Source: Gnetum montanum
Lineage: Eukaryota; Streptophyta; Gnetopsida; Gnetales; Gnetaceae
Assembly: GCA_015680685.1 (NCBI GenBank)
Contig: MNCI01009176.1
Span: 1-64,000, forward strand
Direction of reading: 5' to 3'
DNA: 64,000 nucleotides
Position 1 is the stretch's first letter; the number at the start of each line of letters is the position of its first letter. The notes under the pieces were generated by a model. It was not told the DNA's origin and ran no database searches. It worked only from the letters and a program-made list of their open reading frames with translations. Shown in pieces: positions 1 to 9,219 of the stretch. Both the position numbers and the translations under genes were made by a program.

Positions 1-170
1 CTTACTAAACATCCTAGCTAACTTTACTCCCAAGTAACTTGGCCACAAGTTAGGAAGTATTTAACTTAAGAAGTTAGGAGGTTGGGGAATAAATAAATAT
101 TGTTTTGAAAGTAATTCCATCAATCCCATATAATGGTTCACAAATATATCAATATGAGGCTCTTAATGTT

Positions 171-237
171 TTAATAACAAGGTGATAATGCAACATTTAC
201 CTTGGAATAAATGTTGTTATTGATACCTTGTTATTAA
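171..237. repeat. short near-perfect hairpin (inverted repeat)
   Basis: The left arm at 171-199 and the right arm at 208-237 are reverse complements, apart from a few bases near the middle, around an 8-base loop. The outer 13 bases (TTAATAACAAGGT) match exactly. It could be a tiny foldback element or a transcript hairpin. It lies just downstream of the minus-strand exon candidate at 217-405 and overlaps its end. I see no target-site duplication. Confidence 0.6.
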
Positions 238-405
238 ATATAATGTAAAAAAAATGACCGAAAGAAACCAAATTCTAACTTTAATCCCGAATGCAAGGGC
301 GCTAGACTTGGAACAGTTATCAAATATTCTTGAAATATCCCGCTTCTTTCTAGGATCGTCAGCAACCACTGCCGTGAGAGAAGGCTCAGCAGCTGCATCC
401 GGCAT
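217..405 (-). CDS. candidate first exon of an unrecognised gene
   Basis: On the minus strand an ATG at 405 opens 62 codons starting MPDAAAEPSLTAVVADD. The first 42 codons have an even, soluble composition (Ala, Asp, Lys, Arg, Ser). After that the frame turns hydrophobic and AT-rich, as if it had run into an intron. A GT near codon 43 (AAA|GTTAGA) could be a donor. The upstream DNA (440-860) is unusually rich in CG dinucleotides, as expected for an unmethylated plant promoter. I do not recognise the protein. The overlapping plus-strand frame (254-439) is the alternative. The exon would be partial, with the rest of the gene left of the window. Confidence 0.33.
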   Translation of the reverse strand: MPDAAAEPSLTAVVADDPRKKRDISRIFDNCSKSSALAFGIKVRIWFLSVIFFTLYLITRYQ

Positions 406-439
406 CGTTACTTCGTCTGATTACTGGAGGAAGATCTAG

Positions 440-860
440 AAACAGACTTCATTCACAAGACAGATTGCCCTGAATCGTAGGGTTTCGGTTGCAAGAACTA
501 ATTTATTTTGCCCCAAATTTACCAGGGCTTCCTGTGCTTCCGCGTTTTTGTAAATTGTTCTTTCAAATTTCCGTCATTAATTTTAGATTTTAGGGCCATC
601 ACGTCGCGGATCAATTGCCGTGGTAGAGCACCCTTTTTCTTTCGTTTTGGAATTTACCAGTGAAGATTCAGTGGCGCGACATCTGCGCAGAGGTCTCGGT
701 GGCTCTGTTTGCCCTGACACGGGCGTCCAATGCTATTTATGATTCACTGTTTTTCTTTTTAAATACCGATGTCTATTTTTGGCTTAAACGGGACGGCGCA
801 CGTCAGCGTCATTAGAGGCAGGCAAACCAACTGCATAAACTTGGATTCGGAAGTGAGTCC
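440..860 (-). promoter_or_regulatory. CpG-rich 5' flank, possible promoter
   Basis: This stretch holds many CG dinucleotides (for example around 600-625, 672-690 and 790-815), whereas the rest of the window is strongly CG-depleted. On the minus strand an AT-rich TATA-like block lies near 505-516, about 100 bases upstream of the ATG at 405. It looks like a low-methylation gene promoter rather than a transposon. No transcription start can be proven from sequence alone. Confidence 0.35.
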
Positions 861-1310
861 CTGCAAAAGAAATTTCAGCACAATGTGGCCAACAGAAATG
901 CCGTTGGTTTGAGGTTAAAAGAACATTCGATTTTCTGTGTAACAGCAAACCATTTCAGGGTAAAAACCCTTGCATTCCTCTGCGTGATTCCTGCAATTTT
1001 TTGGCAACGAAAAACTAATATTATTTTGGATTATTTTTCCTTCTCCCGTCAACAGGATCGGTTCTTTTACCTCTTCACTTATTTTCCATCCTTCATTTTC
1101 CAAAGGAGCATGATAAATTTTCCTTATCATTAAAACAAATTTATCTTCCTTCAACTATTCTTCTTGAATATCAAAGTATAAAATATCATTTAAGCACAAA
1201 CACCATGTATATTTCTCTTGAATATCCCTTGTGACTTTATTCATATTTTATCATCTTGCTGCTCCATGAAATGGCTAAATGTATCAACAGTTACCAATGT
1301 GTGTGGTTGG
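861..1310. other. no gene recognised
   Basis: AT-rich sequence with short ORFs on both strands and no family resemblance I can support. CG density falls off towards 1000, marking the change from the gene-like flank to transposon-derived DNA. Confidence 0.5.
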
Positions 1311-1313
1311 TCA

Positions 1314-1637
1314 TAGCCAGCTGATTTCCTGATGATAGAGGTCAACAGCAACGAAGGGGAATTCCCAATTATAATGGGAAGGGCATGGCTGAGTACAATA
1401 GATGCATGCCTAGGGATTTATGATATTTCCTCGGAGATATCTAAGGTTAATATTTATGGAAAGATCGATAAGAAGAAAGTTCCATGCATAATATACAGTG
1501 ACTCATCGGGTGATGACATGGCAGAATGCTTGGCATCTCCTCCATGCAACAACTATGCCCTTGAAACTCTAAGACAAAGATGCCTGTATGTAGCAACCAC
1601 ACAAGTAGTGGATACCCCGTGGTTGACGGCTAGTTGA
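1314..1637 (+). pseudogene. retropepsin C-terminal fragment (LTR retrotransposon protease)
   Basis: The reading frame contains DFLMIEV, then FPIIMGRAWLSTIDACLGI. This is the late part of an LTR-retrotransposon aspartic protease: a strand ending in a hydrophobic run, then I-hydrophobic-GR-x-W-L. The catalytic DTGA/DSGA loop would lie about 80 codons upstream and is missing, because a stop at 1314-1316 closes the frame. The frame runs to 1637 without further recognisable domains. The fragment lies just upstream of a degraded family X internal region (1640-3741), so it may be part of the same old insertion or an independent piece. Confidence 0.6.
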
Positions 1638-1875
1638 AAGAGCAAACCAACATGCATGGAATGAATTAGGGGGAATAACTCATGCCCACAACAAAGGCAT
1701 AGATACATTGGAGTATGAGTGTCACTGACTTCCACCCCTTAATCTAAGAACATCAATGGGGAAAAGTTGGGCACTTCTAAGAAATTCAAACAGGTGCTTG
1801 TTATTTCGGATCTCTCCTTTTCCATTTAGTCATGGGGGAGATAGCCACCTATGCTAATCATTTGGGGCCCTCAGT

Positions 1876-2015
1876 TCTTTTTAATTTTTTTTACACCTTT
1901 TTTTTTACACATTTTTTTTTACACATTTTTTGTTTTACAAATTTCTTTAACTTTTCTTGTTTTTGTTTTACAACATCATTTATACCTTTTTCATTATGTG
2001 TGTGTGTGTGTGTGT
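1876..2015. repeat. T-rich tract and (TG)n microsatellite
   Basis: Runs of TTTTT(A/C)AC-type words (1876-1980) are followed by about nine TG units (1997-2014). Equivalent T-rich tracts follow the gag stop in three other family X copies, at 4462-4582, 24414-24540 and 27945-28040. It is therefore a conserved element part, not random low complexity. Only this copy has the TG microsatellite. Confidence 0.7.
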
Positions 2016-3731
2016 TATCCATCTTGTATGTTTGTCACCCAATACATGTTCTTAATGATGGTATGAACTATTTTCCTATTGATTGCTAATGTTTGGTTTT
2101 TACCTTTAAGTCATGATGTTGATACTAAGGTATGTTTCTTTTGATATGGCAGGCAATGAGTTCACTTCATCCATTCATCCAAAAGTTTCTATGGTCTCTA
2201 TTGGCTTGGAAATGTAGTTCCTTTCCAATAAGAACTATAATGAATAGGTGATTGGGCATTTCTCAAACTAAGGATGGACTCAAGGATTGAAAAGGGTGTG
2301 ACTTCAAGGGAACTTGATGCATTTGTGTTGGCCATTCTCTTGGGTGCTTGGATGTTTTCTTCTTGAGTTTTCTTACCATTTCAATGTTACTCAATTATCG
2401 AGAAGCTAAGCAAATAAAAATAACAAAGTCTTTGCATGGTGTGGTTCTCACGTAGAAACACATAAAAAAAACAGTGAGAATTCAAAGCACATCCCATTGA
2501 CGAAATAATCATTTGGGTTACAAGCATTGGTTACGGAACTCAAAATAAAAATGTTCCTTCTAACTAAGGCCCTCTCACTTCCCATTCTCTCCTCCTTCAT
2601 TTCATTGGAATGGTTGTGGCTCTTGGGTGAAGGCATTCTTGTTACTTCAAGAGGATGGATTGGCCGAATGTATTAATGCGAAGTCATTGGATGTGGTTTG
2701 TTTGAGGCCAGACTTGGAATGGGACCTGCTAAGTCACATTAACCATGAACTACACAAGGGGGCTATACACCACCTTGCTCTTGGGATTCCATTCCATTCT
2801 CTTCTTTCCATCCTTCTCTCCATTATTCACCTCATTTCCAGTTGTATCATTAGTGTATATTTTGGTTGATGCATTGTTTTCTTTTTGGTAAATTCTTGCA
2901 GTTAAGACTTTAACTCTTATTCCAAATGACATTCCCAAAGCCCACGGACTCTTTGAATGTGGGTTTGTCAGGGCATTAAGGACATGAGCCTGCTTTGGGA
3001 AGGACCCACTAACATTCCTATTTGGTGCACCAGTTAAATTCTTTTCTTTAACATTTTTGCAATATATTTTATTTTGTTCATTTCCATCTTGAGATCCATT
3101 TCATTGACGTTATAGTTGTCTCTTTTTCTTCATTTTTCTTATTCCTTTCCTTTTTCCATTCTCTCGCTACTGGAGGTTTGTGATTAGTCATGGGGGTACG
3201 GGGCCCAATTTTTTCAATTTTCTCCTAACCCCTACACCTTCGGTAGTCATCAATATTATATCTTCAGACCTACAATTAGCCATACCACAACTCAGCCAAT
3301 GGACCTTTCACTGAAGCAAGGTATCAACCGCATTCTGATTCATTTACCCTTGCTAATATAAACATTGTGTTGTGTGTGTAGATGGCAATCATGCAACAAT
3401 GGATTAGATCTGGAAGGAACACTTGGAATGGAGCAGTGCTGAAGTAGCTATGCAAGGAGCAAGATCGATGGCGTGCTTACAGATGGACAACGAAAGACGC
3501 AATCTTGGTGTTGGAAGTAGCAATACTTCTTTCTCTCTCTCCTTCTTAGCTGTCAAATAAGGCCTGATGTCAATGTAATAAGGTGTTCACTCTTTTTGTT
3601 GTGAACACCAGTTTTGTCTTGTCTTGTAATTATGATCCATTCACATGTCATCCCATTAGTTCCATTTGAGTCAATAATCTCATACTATCCCAATATTTTG
3701 TAAGGAACTCAAGGATAAGTTTTTATTTAGT

Positions 3732-3741
3732 CATGGGGGTA
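3732..3741 (+). promoter_or_regulatory. polypurine tract before LTR
   Basis: CATGGGGGTA directly precedes the LTR start TGATG. The same arrangement (GTGGGGGTA then TGATGAGT) occurs at 32735-32744, and TAGGGGTA then TGATGAGT at 34980-34988. This is where plus-strand DNA synthesis would start in an LTR retrotransposon. Confidence 0.6.
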
Positions 3742-4432
3742 TGATGGGACGCGATATTGCATGGGCCGCGAGATTACGTACATCGCATCCCACACGATAT
3801 CGCATCGTCCCCCACGATATTGCATATGCAATATTGCGGTGTGTCGCCAAGTCTATAAATAAGAGGTGGCTCTCCCTTTTTTTCTTATCTAGATCTAGAC
3901 CCTTAGTGAAACTTTGGTAGTTTTACGTCTCCAGAGATAGAATATTTTCCATGTGCTTGTAGTAGAAGCTCCAAAGTGAACGGATCTTTATTCGAGCAAA
4001 TATTGTACCTGAACACATGTTTGTGTACGGAAATAAAGACAAACTTCTTGGATAAACCTTGCAGTGCATGGAATAGTCTAATTAGGAATTTATTTATTGT
4101 TATTTACTATTTAACATTTAAATATTTTATTAGTTATTAAATCTCTCTCAACCCTTCTCTCCTAGTTAAGTGCCTTAGTACGATTGCTTCGAGGACGTGC
4201 GTTACGCTTGGTGATCCCAGCAACAATTAGCGTTTGGTAACCATGGTTGCATTGGTTCAGGGTGTGAATAGTAAGTGGGAATGGATGCTGACGCTAGGTT
4301 AATTAAGACTTAGTTAGTTAGTTAAAGTTAGTCAATTAGTCTCTTTACCTTTCTCATTATCAGCATAGGAGATAAAAACCAAAAAGATAGTAAAAATCAT
4401 ATACCTCGGACTTACTTAACCATACACTGTGT
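3742..4432 (+). repeat. family X-related LTR, 3' end truncated
   Basis: Begins TGATG after a polypurine tract. The first 110 bases (U3) are full of GATATY/GCATATGC words, including an 18-bp perfect palindrome at 3817-3834. A TATA box (TATAAATA, 3854-3861) follows. The body (ATCTTTATTCGAGC..., CTTGGTGATCCCAG) matches the minus-strand solo LTR at 40125-41085 better than the LTRs at 21-35 kb. It lacks the usual end (GTAGGGGTACCTC...ACTCATCA). At 4432 it jumps straight into the gag stop region of a second copy, so it was joined by a deletion or recombination. Confidence 0.65.
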
Positions 4433-7400
4433 TCTAAATAACAAGTGGGATTAATAACAAGTGGGATTAATAAACATTTTTCATTTTTCTTTAATTTTTC
4501 AATTTTTGTTTTCCAGTTTTTCATTTTTCAACTTTTTGTTTATCTTTTTATCTTTTTGTGTTTTTGTCTTTTTACATTTTTTGTAAGTAATCTCATCTAT
4601 GAATAAAACACTCATGTGGATCATTGGTTGAGGTGTGTTCTATGTTATTAAGTCATGAGTGATCAATTATTTGGAATAGTGAGCCCATTACATCCACTCA
4701 TCCACTGAGGGTATAGTGATATTCTTGACATTTTTAAAATTAATTTTGTGTTTATTGTACCCAGAATGAAGAAGGATGGACTAAGAGGAAATGGTTAGGG
4801 TGTGACATCAAGGGGATTTGTGGATTCTTTTTGGTAACGTCTGTGGGAGTTATCATGCAATGTGGTCGTACTAAGATCCTTGTAGATCTAACAAAAAATG
4901 GGAGTAAGAGTAATCAAAAGGGCACTCGAAAATCAAACGCTGTTCTAGGGGGTCCCACTAGAAAGACATGCACCCATGCCTGAAGGTTGGTGGCTTCTCT
5001 GGATTCAGTATTCAAAATAGAAAAAAAAAGAGAAGAAAAAGAAAAAGAAAAAGGAAGTGCTACAAAACAAAAATCACTCCTCCCTTGAATAAAATGCCAA
5101 GTGATCGTACACCTTGTTATCATGGTACTCTTGTAGTCATTCATCATGGGATGAAATAATGTGATGTCACTGATTAGAGGAATGGACTTGGTCCTGATCT
5201 TGGAATGGTAGGTTAATGACACATTAATCATGCTTTGCACGCAGGATTCATTGTGCCTTGGGTCAGTTACCTCATGTCCCAATCTCTACGATCCTTTTCT
5301 ATAGGTTGTCTCATCTCACTGTTCATGTAATTGTAGCTCATGTCCCATATAGCATAGAATTTTCATCTCATTCCGGTGATATTTACATGTGTGTTTTTTG
5401 TGGAGTTAGTGCGGATTACATTTAACCCTTCTAGTGCCCATAGACACTTTAAGTGTGGTTACACAAGGGCATTCTAGGTTGGAACCTGCTTTGGGAAGGA
5501 CCCACTTGTGTAATTTTTGTTGTGATCTTCACTTACGACATAGCTCACACACATCATTTCTTACCCTCAGCTTAATTTTCAATTGATTTTCTTTCCCTAT
5601 TATTATCCCCCTAAATTTAACGTTCCAATGTACCATTACATATCTTTTTTCTTACCACCCAAGGTTTTATTGATAAAATCCACACCCTTATCATTAATGG
5701 TGCCTTTTGAATTAATGAAATTACCCTAGAACCTATTAGTCATAGTTAATGTCCTTAATTTCCAACGTTAATTTCAAGAAAATCATTTAAAAATTCAGTA
5801 TTTTCATGGTGTCTCACATCACTAGGGATGAGATACGTGATGTATCATACACGATATCGCGTCCCCACTGCCTATAAACAGGTAACCCCCCACAATACTT
5901 AGCATCATTTTCTCATTCACATGGGGGGAGCTTTTGAAATTTTTGTTTGCGACTTGCGATTGAGTGACCCTTGCTTTTTTCCTCATATCTCGCTCGCAGG
6001 TACTCCGATTTGTCTTCCGTTTGAACCTGTTGGAACCCGGAGTGTTCAGCTTAGTCATGTGGGAGGGATATTTGCTGAAAGTACTTAACTTTTTTGAAAT
6101 TTTTCATCACCCAAAGGACATCAGTTAGGGTAATTAAATATAACACTTAGAGTAATTGTGCCTAAAAATCAATTATCCCTTAGGTATACCGGGAGACTAA
6201 AATGGAAACCACCTAAGTTACAGGACTCATTATTACAAAATTTCGGGCACTATCACACATGATAACAAAAGATCATTAATAAAGGCAAGCAGTAAGGTAT
6301 AACTTAAATTCCAAAACAACCTTACTAATGCTTGGCCTGTGTGATTGCAGATGGCCCCGAAATGTGGAGAACAGGAAGTTCCTACCCAAGGTGGAAGCAA
6401 ATGAGCTTGGAGAGGTGGAAGACAAAGACCTGCCAGACAACATGCAGAATAGGAGGAGCAATCATTCAACATCCATCAAGATGAACCTCCTATCAGATGG
6501 TTCGGGTAGGCAGAAGGAGGAGCTGCTGCAGCACCTAAACCGAGATAACAACTCACATTGCCCTAGGATTGTGTTCAAGCTATCCATGAGAAGTCCACAT
6601 TCATTGCAGTGATTTTGGAGTTGAACTTTGAATCATTTGTAGAGTTTGCTCCTGAGGCTGTTAGGGATCACCTCAAAGGATCTCCCTTTTGGCCTATCCT
6701 CTCTGAAGGCGATTCCTGGTACCTACGAGAAACGTACCAATTTTGGCACAATAGGGAGCAGGGCACCACTGTTAATATTTGTGGTGTGACAGTTGAATTT
6801 TCTGTGCAGGCAATTTCAGAAGTGTTAAACCTTCTGAATACAGGGCTCCAAGTTGCTTGGTTATCTACCCGTTCAGATCCTGATGTGCGAAAGGATTGGT
6901 TGGAGAAGGCTTATGGCAGAGACAAAGAATTTGGAGAATTGACGATGGAAGAGAGAGTTTACTTCAAAATTGGAATATATCACCTCTTCCCCACAAAGGG
7001 CCTAAAAAGAATATCGACGTATGTGGCTAGAGGATGTGCAGTGTTGATGGGAAAGGTTAATGCTAACCTACCCCATTTATATTTGATGGAGATCCTGAGG
7101 TAGTTCGAAGAACGAAAGACAGGGAAGATGGTGTTGCCTACGAAAGGCCTAGACTGCTTCATATGCTGAATTGCTAAAGGTGCCAGCTCCAAGAAAAAGC
7201 ACTAGTGAAGAGCTGGGAATAAAACAAGAAGAAGAACAGGTGGTTGGAACCAATCAACCTCTAGCCATGGGTCCCAGCCAATAATAGGAAGTAGGGCCCA
7301 ACACAGGTCAGGATCAGCCACTACCTCAACAAGACTAAATATCATCGATGAGCCATCTTAGGGCCATCGCTAAGATGGTCAGTTAGGGAAGTCGTGATGA

Positions 7401-8683
7401 CGCAAACCTCTTCCGCGTCATCGATGATGCCAGGAAGCCTACTATTTCATTAGATCGCACAAGGGGAGAAATATCCATTTAAACAGGAGGAGGGAAATGT
7501 AGATGGTCATAACAGATCTCAGGAAACGCGACATCTTTCCAGGTGCAGTTAGAGACTGGTGAAGGGGCCACTGTGGTGGTCATGCAATACCAGAATGTCA
7601 TGGGAGTTGCAGATGTGGTTGCAGACCACATCAAAGAATCCTTCAACATACCTATTGTGCCACTGGTAGATCTCTTAGGAGCATGGGATGCTCAAACTTT
7701 AGCCAGAACCTCAATGACTCTTGCGGAACATGAGGATGCACTTGATCGATTGCTACAAATAGCACAAGTTCTGATGTCCATGTTTGACATCCCTCAAGAT
7801 GTAACAACAATTCAATCAGACCTCATTTCCATGAAGGGGAAACTAGTCTTAACAGAAGTAAGGGCAGAGTATGCTAAAGCTGAAGTGTAGAAACTACAAG
7901 AGTAGCTCATGGCCTTACAAGTAGCATAGCGGGATCCTTTGCAATTTGTTCTCGTAGACTAGCTAGAAAACTTTAGAATGGAGCAACTAAAAAATTTGAT
8001 CGCAAAGAATAAGAAGGTGGTGGAAGAAAAGGAGACGGCTGTTTGGGATGCCTCCGTATCACAGGGGTAAACTCATGTGCATCTTAAGGCACTCAAAGCC
8101 TTGCAAGAAGAGAATAAACAGCTTGCGACTGACAATCTTTGGTTGACCACTATAGAAAATTAAAAGAATGTTCTTGATGAACACTTTCATCAATTATGAG
8201 AACAATTCATCCAGGTCAACTGAGACGTAAGCCGTTTAGCCAGAGAAAATTGAACCCTCTCGATGGAGGAAGTACGCGCTATTTGCCAAAAATCGGCAAT
8301 TGAGATAAGCACGTGGCAGAATAAGGCTAAACAACATGAGAAGCTGAAGGAGCACTTTTGGGATTAGGTGGGGATGTACAAAAAAATCCATATGGCCAAG
8401 GCCCAAATCAACACTATCAGTGCTCAACACACTGATTGGCAAGCCATATTGGACACATATGCCTTCGCCCACCAAGTAGGAGTTAAGAACCGAGACCTGT
8501 AGATTCAAGACTTAAAAGAATATGTGGAGTTGGCAAACCTCAGATATTCCAACCTTGCCATGTTGATGGCAGGGTGCCCGAGGTTAGAGGTTGAGCAGCA
8601 GGTAGCTTCCACACATATCAAATATGAAGTAAAATTTGCAGAGCGCAAGAAGCTGGTAGAGAAATTGGATGTTGCAAATTCCA
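4433..8683 (+). mobile_element. family X copy II, internal 3' half
   Basis: Starts at the last codons of gag (TTCTAA..TAACAAG, as at 27925-27936) and runs through the T-rich tract, the conserved noncoding block, the internal U3-like promoter block (5811-5999) and ORF2 (6351-8683). There it is cut by an integrase fragment in the other orientation. The LTR end, primer site and gag are missing. A 16-base direct duplication (ATAACAAGTGGGATTA) sits at its left end (4438-4470). It follows the noncoding order of the 24992-33562 element closely. Confidence 0.7.
5811..6350 (+). promoter_or_regulatory. internal U3-like promoter, leader and intron before ORF2
   Basis: A block of GTGATGTATC / ACGATATCGCG words precedes a TATA box (TATAAACA, 5873-5880). 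This is the layout of the LTR U3 regions, yet it lies deep inside the element. About 120 bases further is a donor-like CAG|GTACT (cut after 5999). An acceptor-like TGTGTGATTGCAG ends at 6350, directly before the ORF2 ATG. The whole series recurs at 29325-29880. I infer a separate ORF2 transcript with a short noncoding leader exon and a 351-base intron. It is not proven, and copies I and 21327-35873 lack the block. Confidence 0.45.
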
Positions 8684-8707
8684 TTCTTAAGGCTGGATCT
8701 GCCTAGG
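6351..8707 (+). pseudogene. family X ORF2, broken copy
   Basis: ATG at 6351 gives MAPKCGEQEVPTQGG, then a stop and frame changes. An intact stretch at 6609-7103 holds LELNFESFVEF, YQFWHNREQGTT, LTMEERVYFKIGIYHLF and ARGCAVLMGKVNANLPHLYL. This part resembles the plant-mobile / 'putative plant transposon protein' domain. From 7543 a frame with in-frame stops holds IPQDVTTIQSDLISMKGKL. A long charged, Leu-rich coiled coil follows to 8706 (ARENxTLSMEEVRAICQK, WQNKAKQHEKLKEHFWD). The match to 29881-32516 is clear along the whole length. Most stops replace Gln or Trp codons seen in the other copy. The last codons read into the integrase fragment that begins about 8683. It cannot make a protein now. 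Confidence 0.6.
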
Positions 8708-8880
8708 TTGGTGGTGTACGTTAGTTACATCCATATACTACTTTGAATGGTTTTTGATGTATGGAACCTTGATAATTGTTGTTATAGGAGAATTCTACTA
8801 GGTGAAAATAATTCTCCCACATTTTTAGTCTACTTCCAACATAGCTTTGTAGAATATCTTCTAGTATTCTACATTCCAGA
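8683..8880 (-). pseudogene. pol: chromovirus integrase C-terminal fragment
   Basis: Nearly the same DNA as 18797-18990, including the coding words ILEDIL.SYVGS, LKMWENYF, EFSYNNNYQGSIH and FKVVYGCN on the minus strand. This is the end of the integrase core (the region normally reading ...LRSYV...W...L...E.AYN...S....PF...YG). It is a duplicate of the piece at 18.8 kb, not its continuation. It is wedged between family X copy II and the LTR scrap at 8890-8972. Confidence 0.65.
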
Positions 8881-8889
8881 AAATATCTA

Positions 8890-8972
8890 AATTGATGATC
8901 TTAAATATGCGAAACAATAAAAAAAAGGAAAATACTTTGTTTATAGTAAATAAAATTAAACAATTTATAGGG
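8890..8972 (-). repeat. start of an Athila-like LTR (truncated 3' LTR)
   Basis: Read on the minus strand this begins TGTTAAACCC(T/C)ATAAAT and matches the first ~85 bases of the LTR at 17744-18648. It then breaks off into the integrase fragment. Its place, after the Athila-like pol and extra ORF, is right for a 3' LTR that lost nearly all its length. Confidence 0.55.
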
Positions 8973-8984
8973 TTTAACATAGCC

Positions 8985-9215
8985 TTCAACTAGCCTATGG
9001 CCAGTGCTTGGTCATAACAGGTGGAAAAAAAAATCATTCCAAACATATAAAAGAGATACAATAGAGATATATAGAAAACTAAACATAACATAAAAATAAC
9101 ATAGCATAGTTGGTAGGTTAATGAAAGTCATAGTATTAAAAAGTGTCCATGAATAAGAACAAAAGTGGACACTTTGGTACATAATTCAAAAAAAAAAATA
9201 ACATAATTTTTAGGA
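8985..9215. other. AT-rich noncoding stretch next to the LTR scrap
   Basis: Poly-A-rich sequence with no coding signal. On the minus strand it should be the untranslated region before the 3' LTR. I could not recognise a clear polypurine tract next to the LTR start at 8972. Confidence 0.4.
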
Positions 9216-9219
9216 TAGA

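Larger units (their letters stand above)
1640..3741 (+). mobile_element. family X copy I, degraded internal region
   Basis: Diverged copy of the internal region also seen at 4433-6350, 24399-24991 and 27931-29880. Landmarks occur in the same order. A TTTAGTCATGGGGGA motif sits at the gag end (about 1825). Next come a T-rich tract (1876-1980) and a (TG)n run. Then follow the TCATCCATTCATCC and AAGGATGGACT...GGTGTGAC blocks (2160-2320), and CTTTGGGAAGGACCCAC (2993-3009). A splice-acceptor-like GTGTGTAG stands before an ATG at 3382. ORF2 itself is almost wholly deleted: the frame is lost after a few codons. The end (3690-3741) matches the DNA just before the 3' LTRs of the other copies, so this is the internal part belonging to the LTR at 3742. 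Confidence 0.65.

Noticed and set aside
254-439. Plus-strand ORF in the CpG-rich patch
   Set aside because: It overlaps the minus-strand exon candidate, has no upstream promoter-like DNA, and its composition is less protein-like. Kept only as an alternative.
1832-2089. Two overlapping plus-strand ORFs rich in Phe
   Set aside because: They are translations of the T-rich tract and the TG microsatellite shared as noncoding DNA by other family X copies.
4914-5282. 122-codon minus-strand ORF, also present at 28460-28732
   Set aside because: Its presence in two copies reflects the conserved noncoding block. It is broken at 33.6-33.9 kb and has a poly-A-derived Phe/Ser run.
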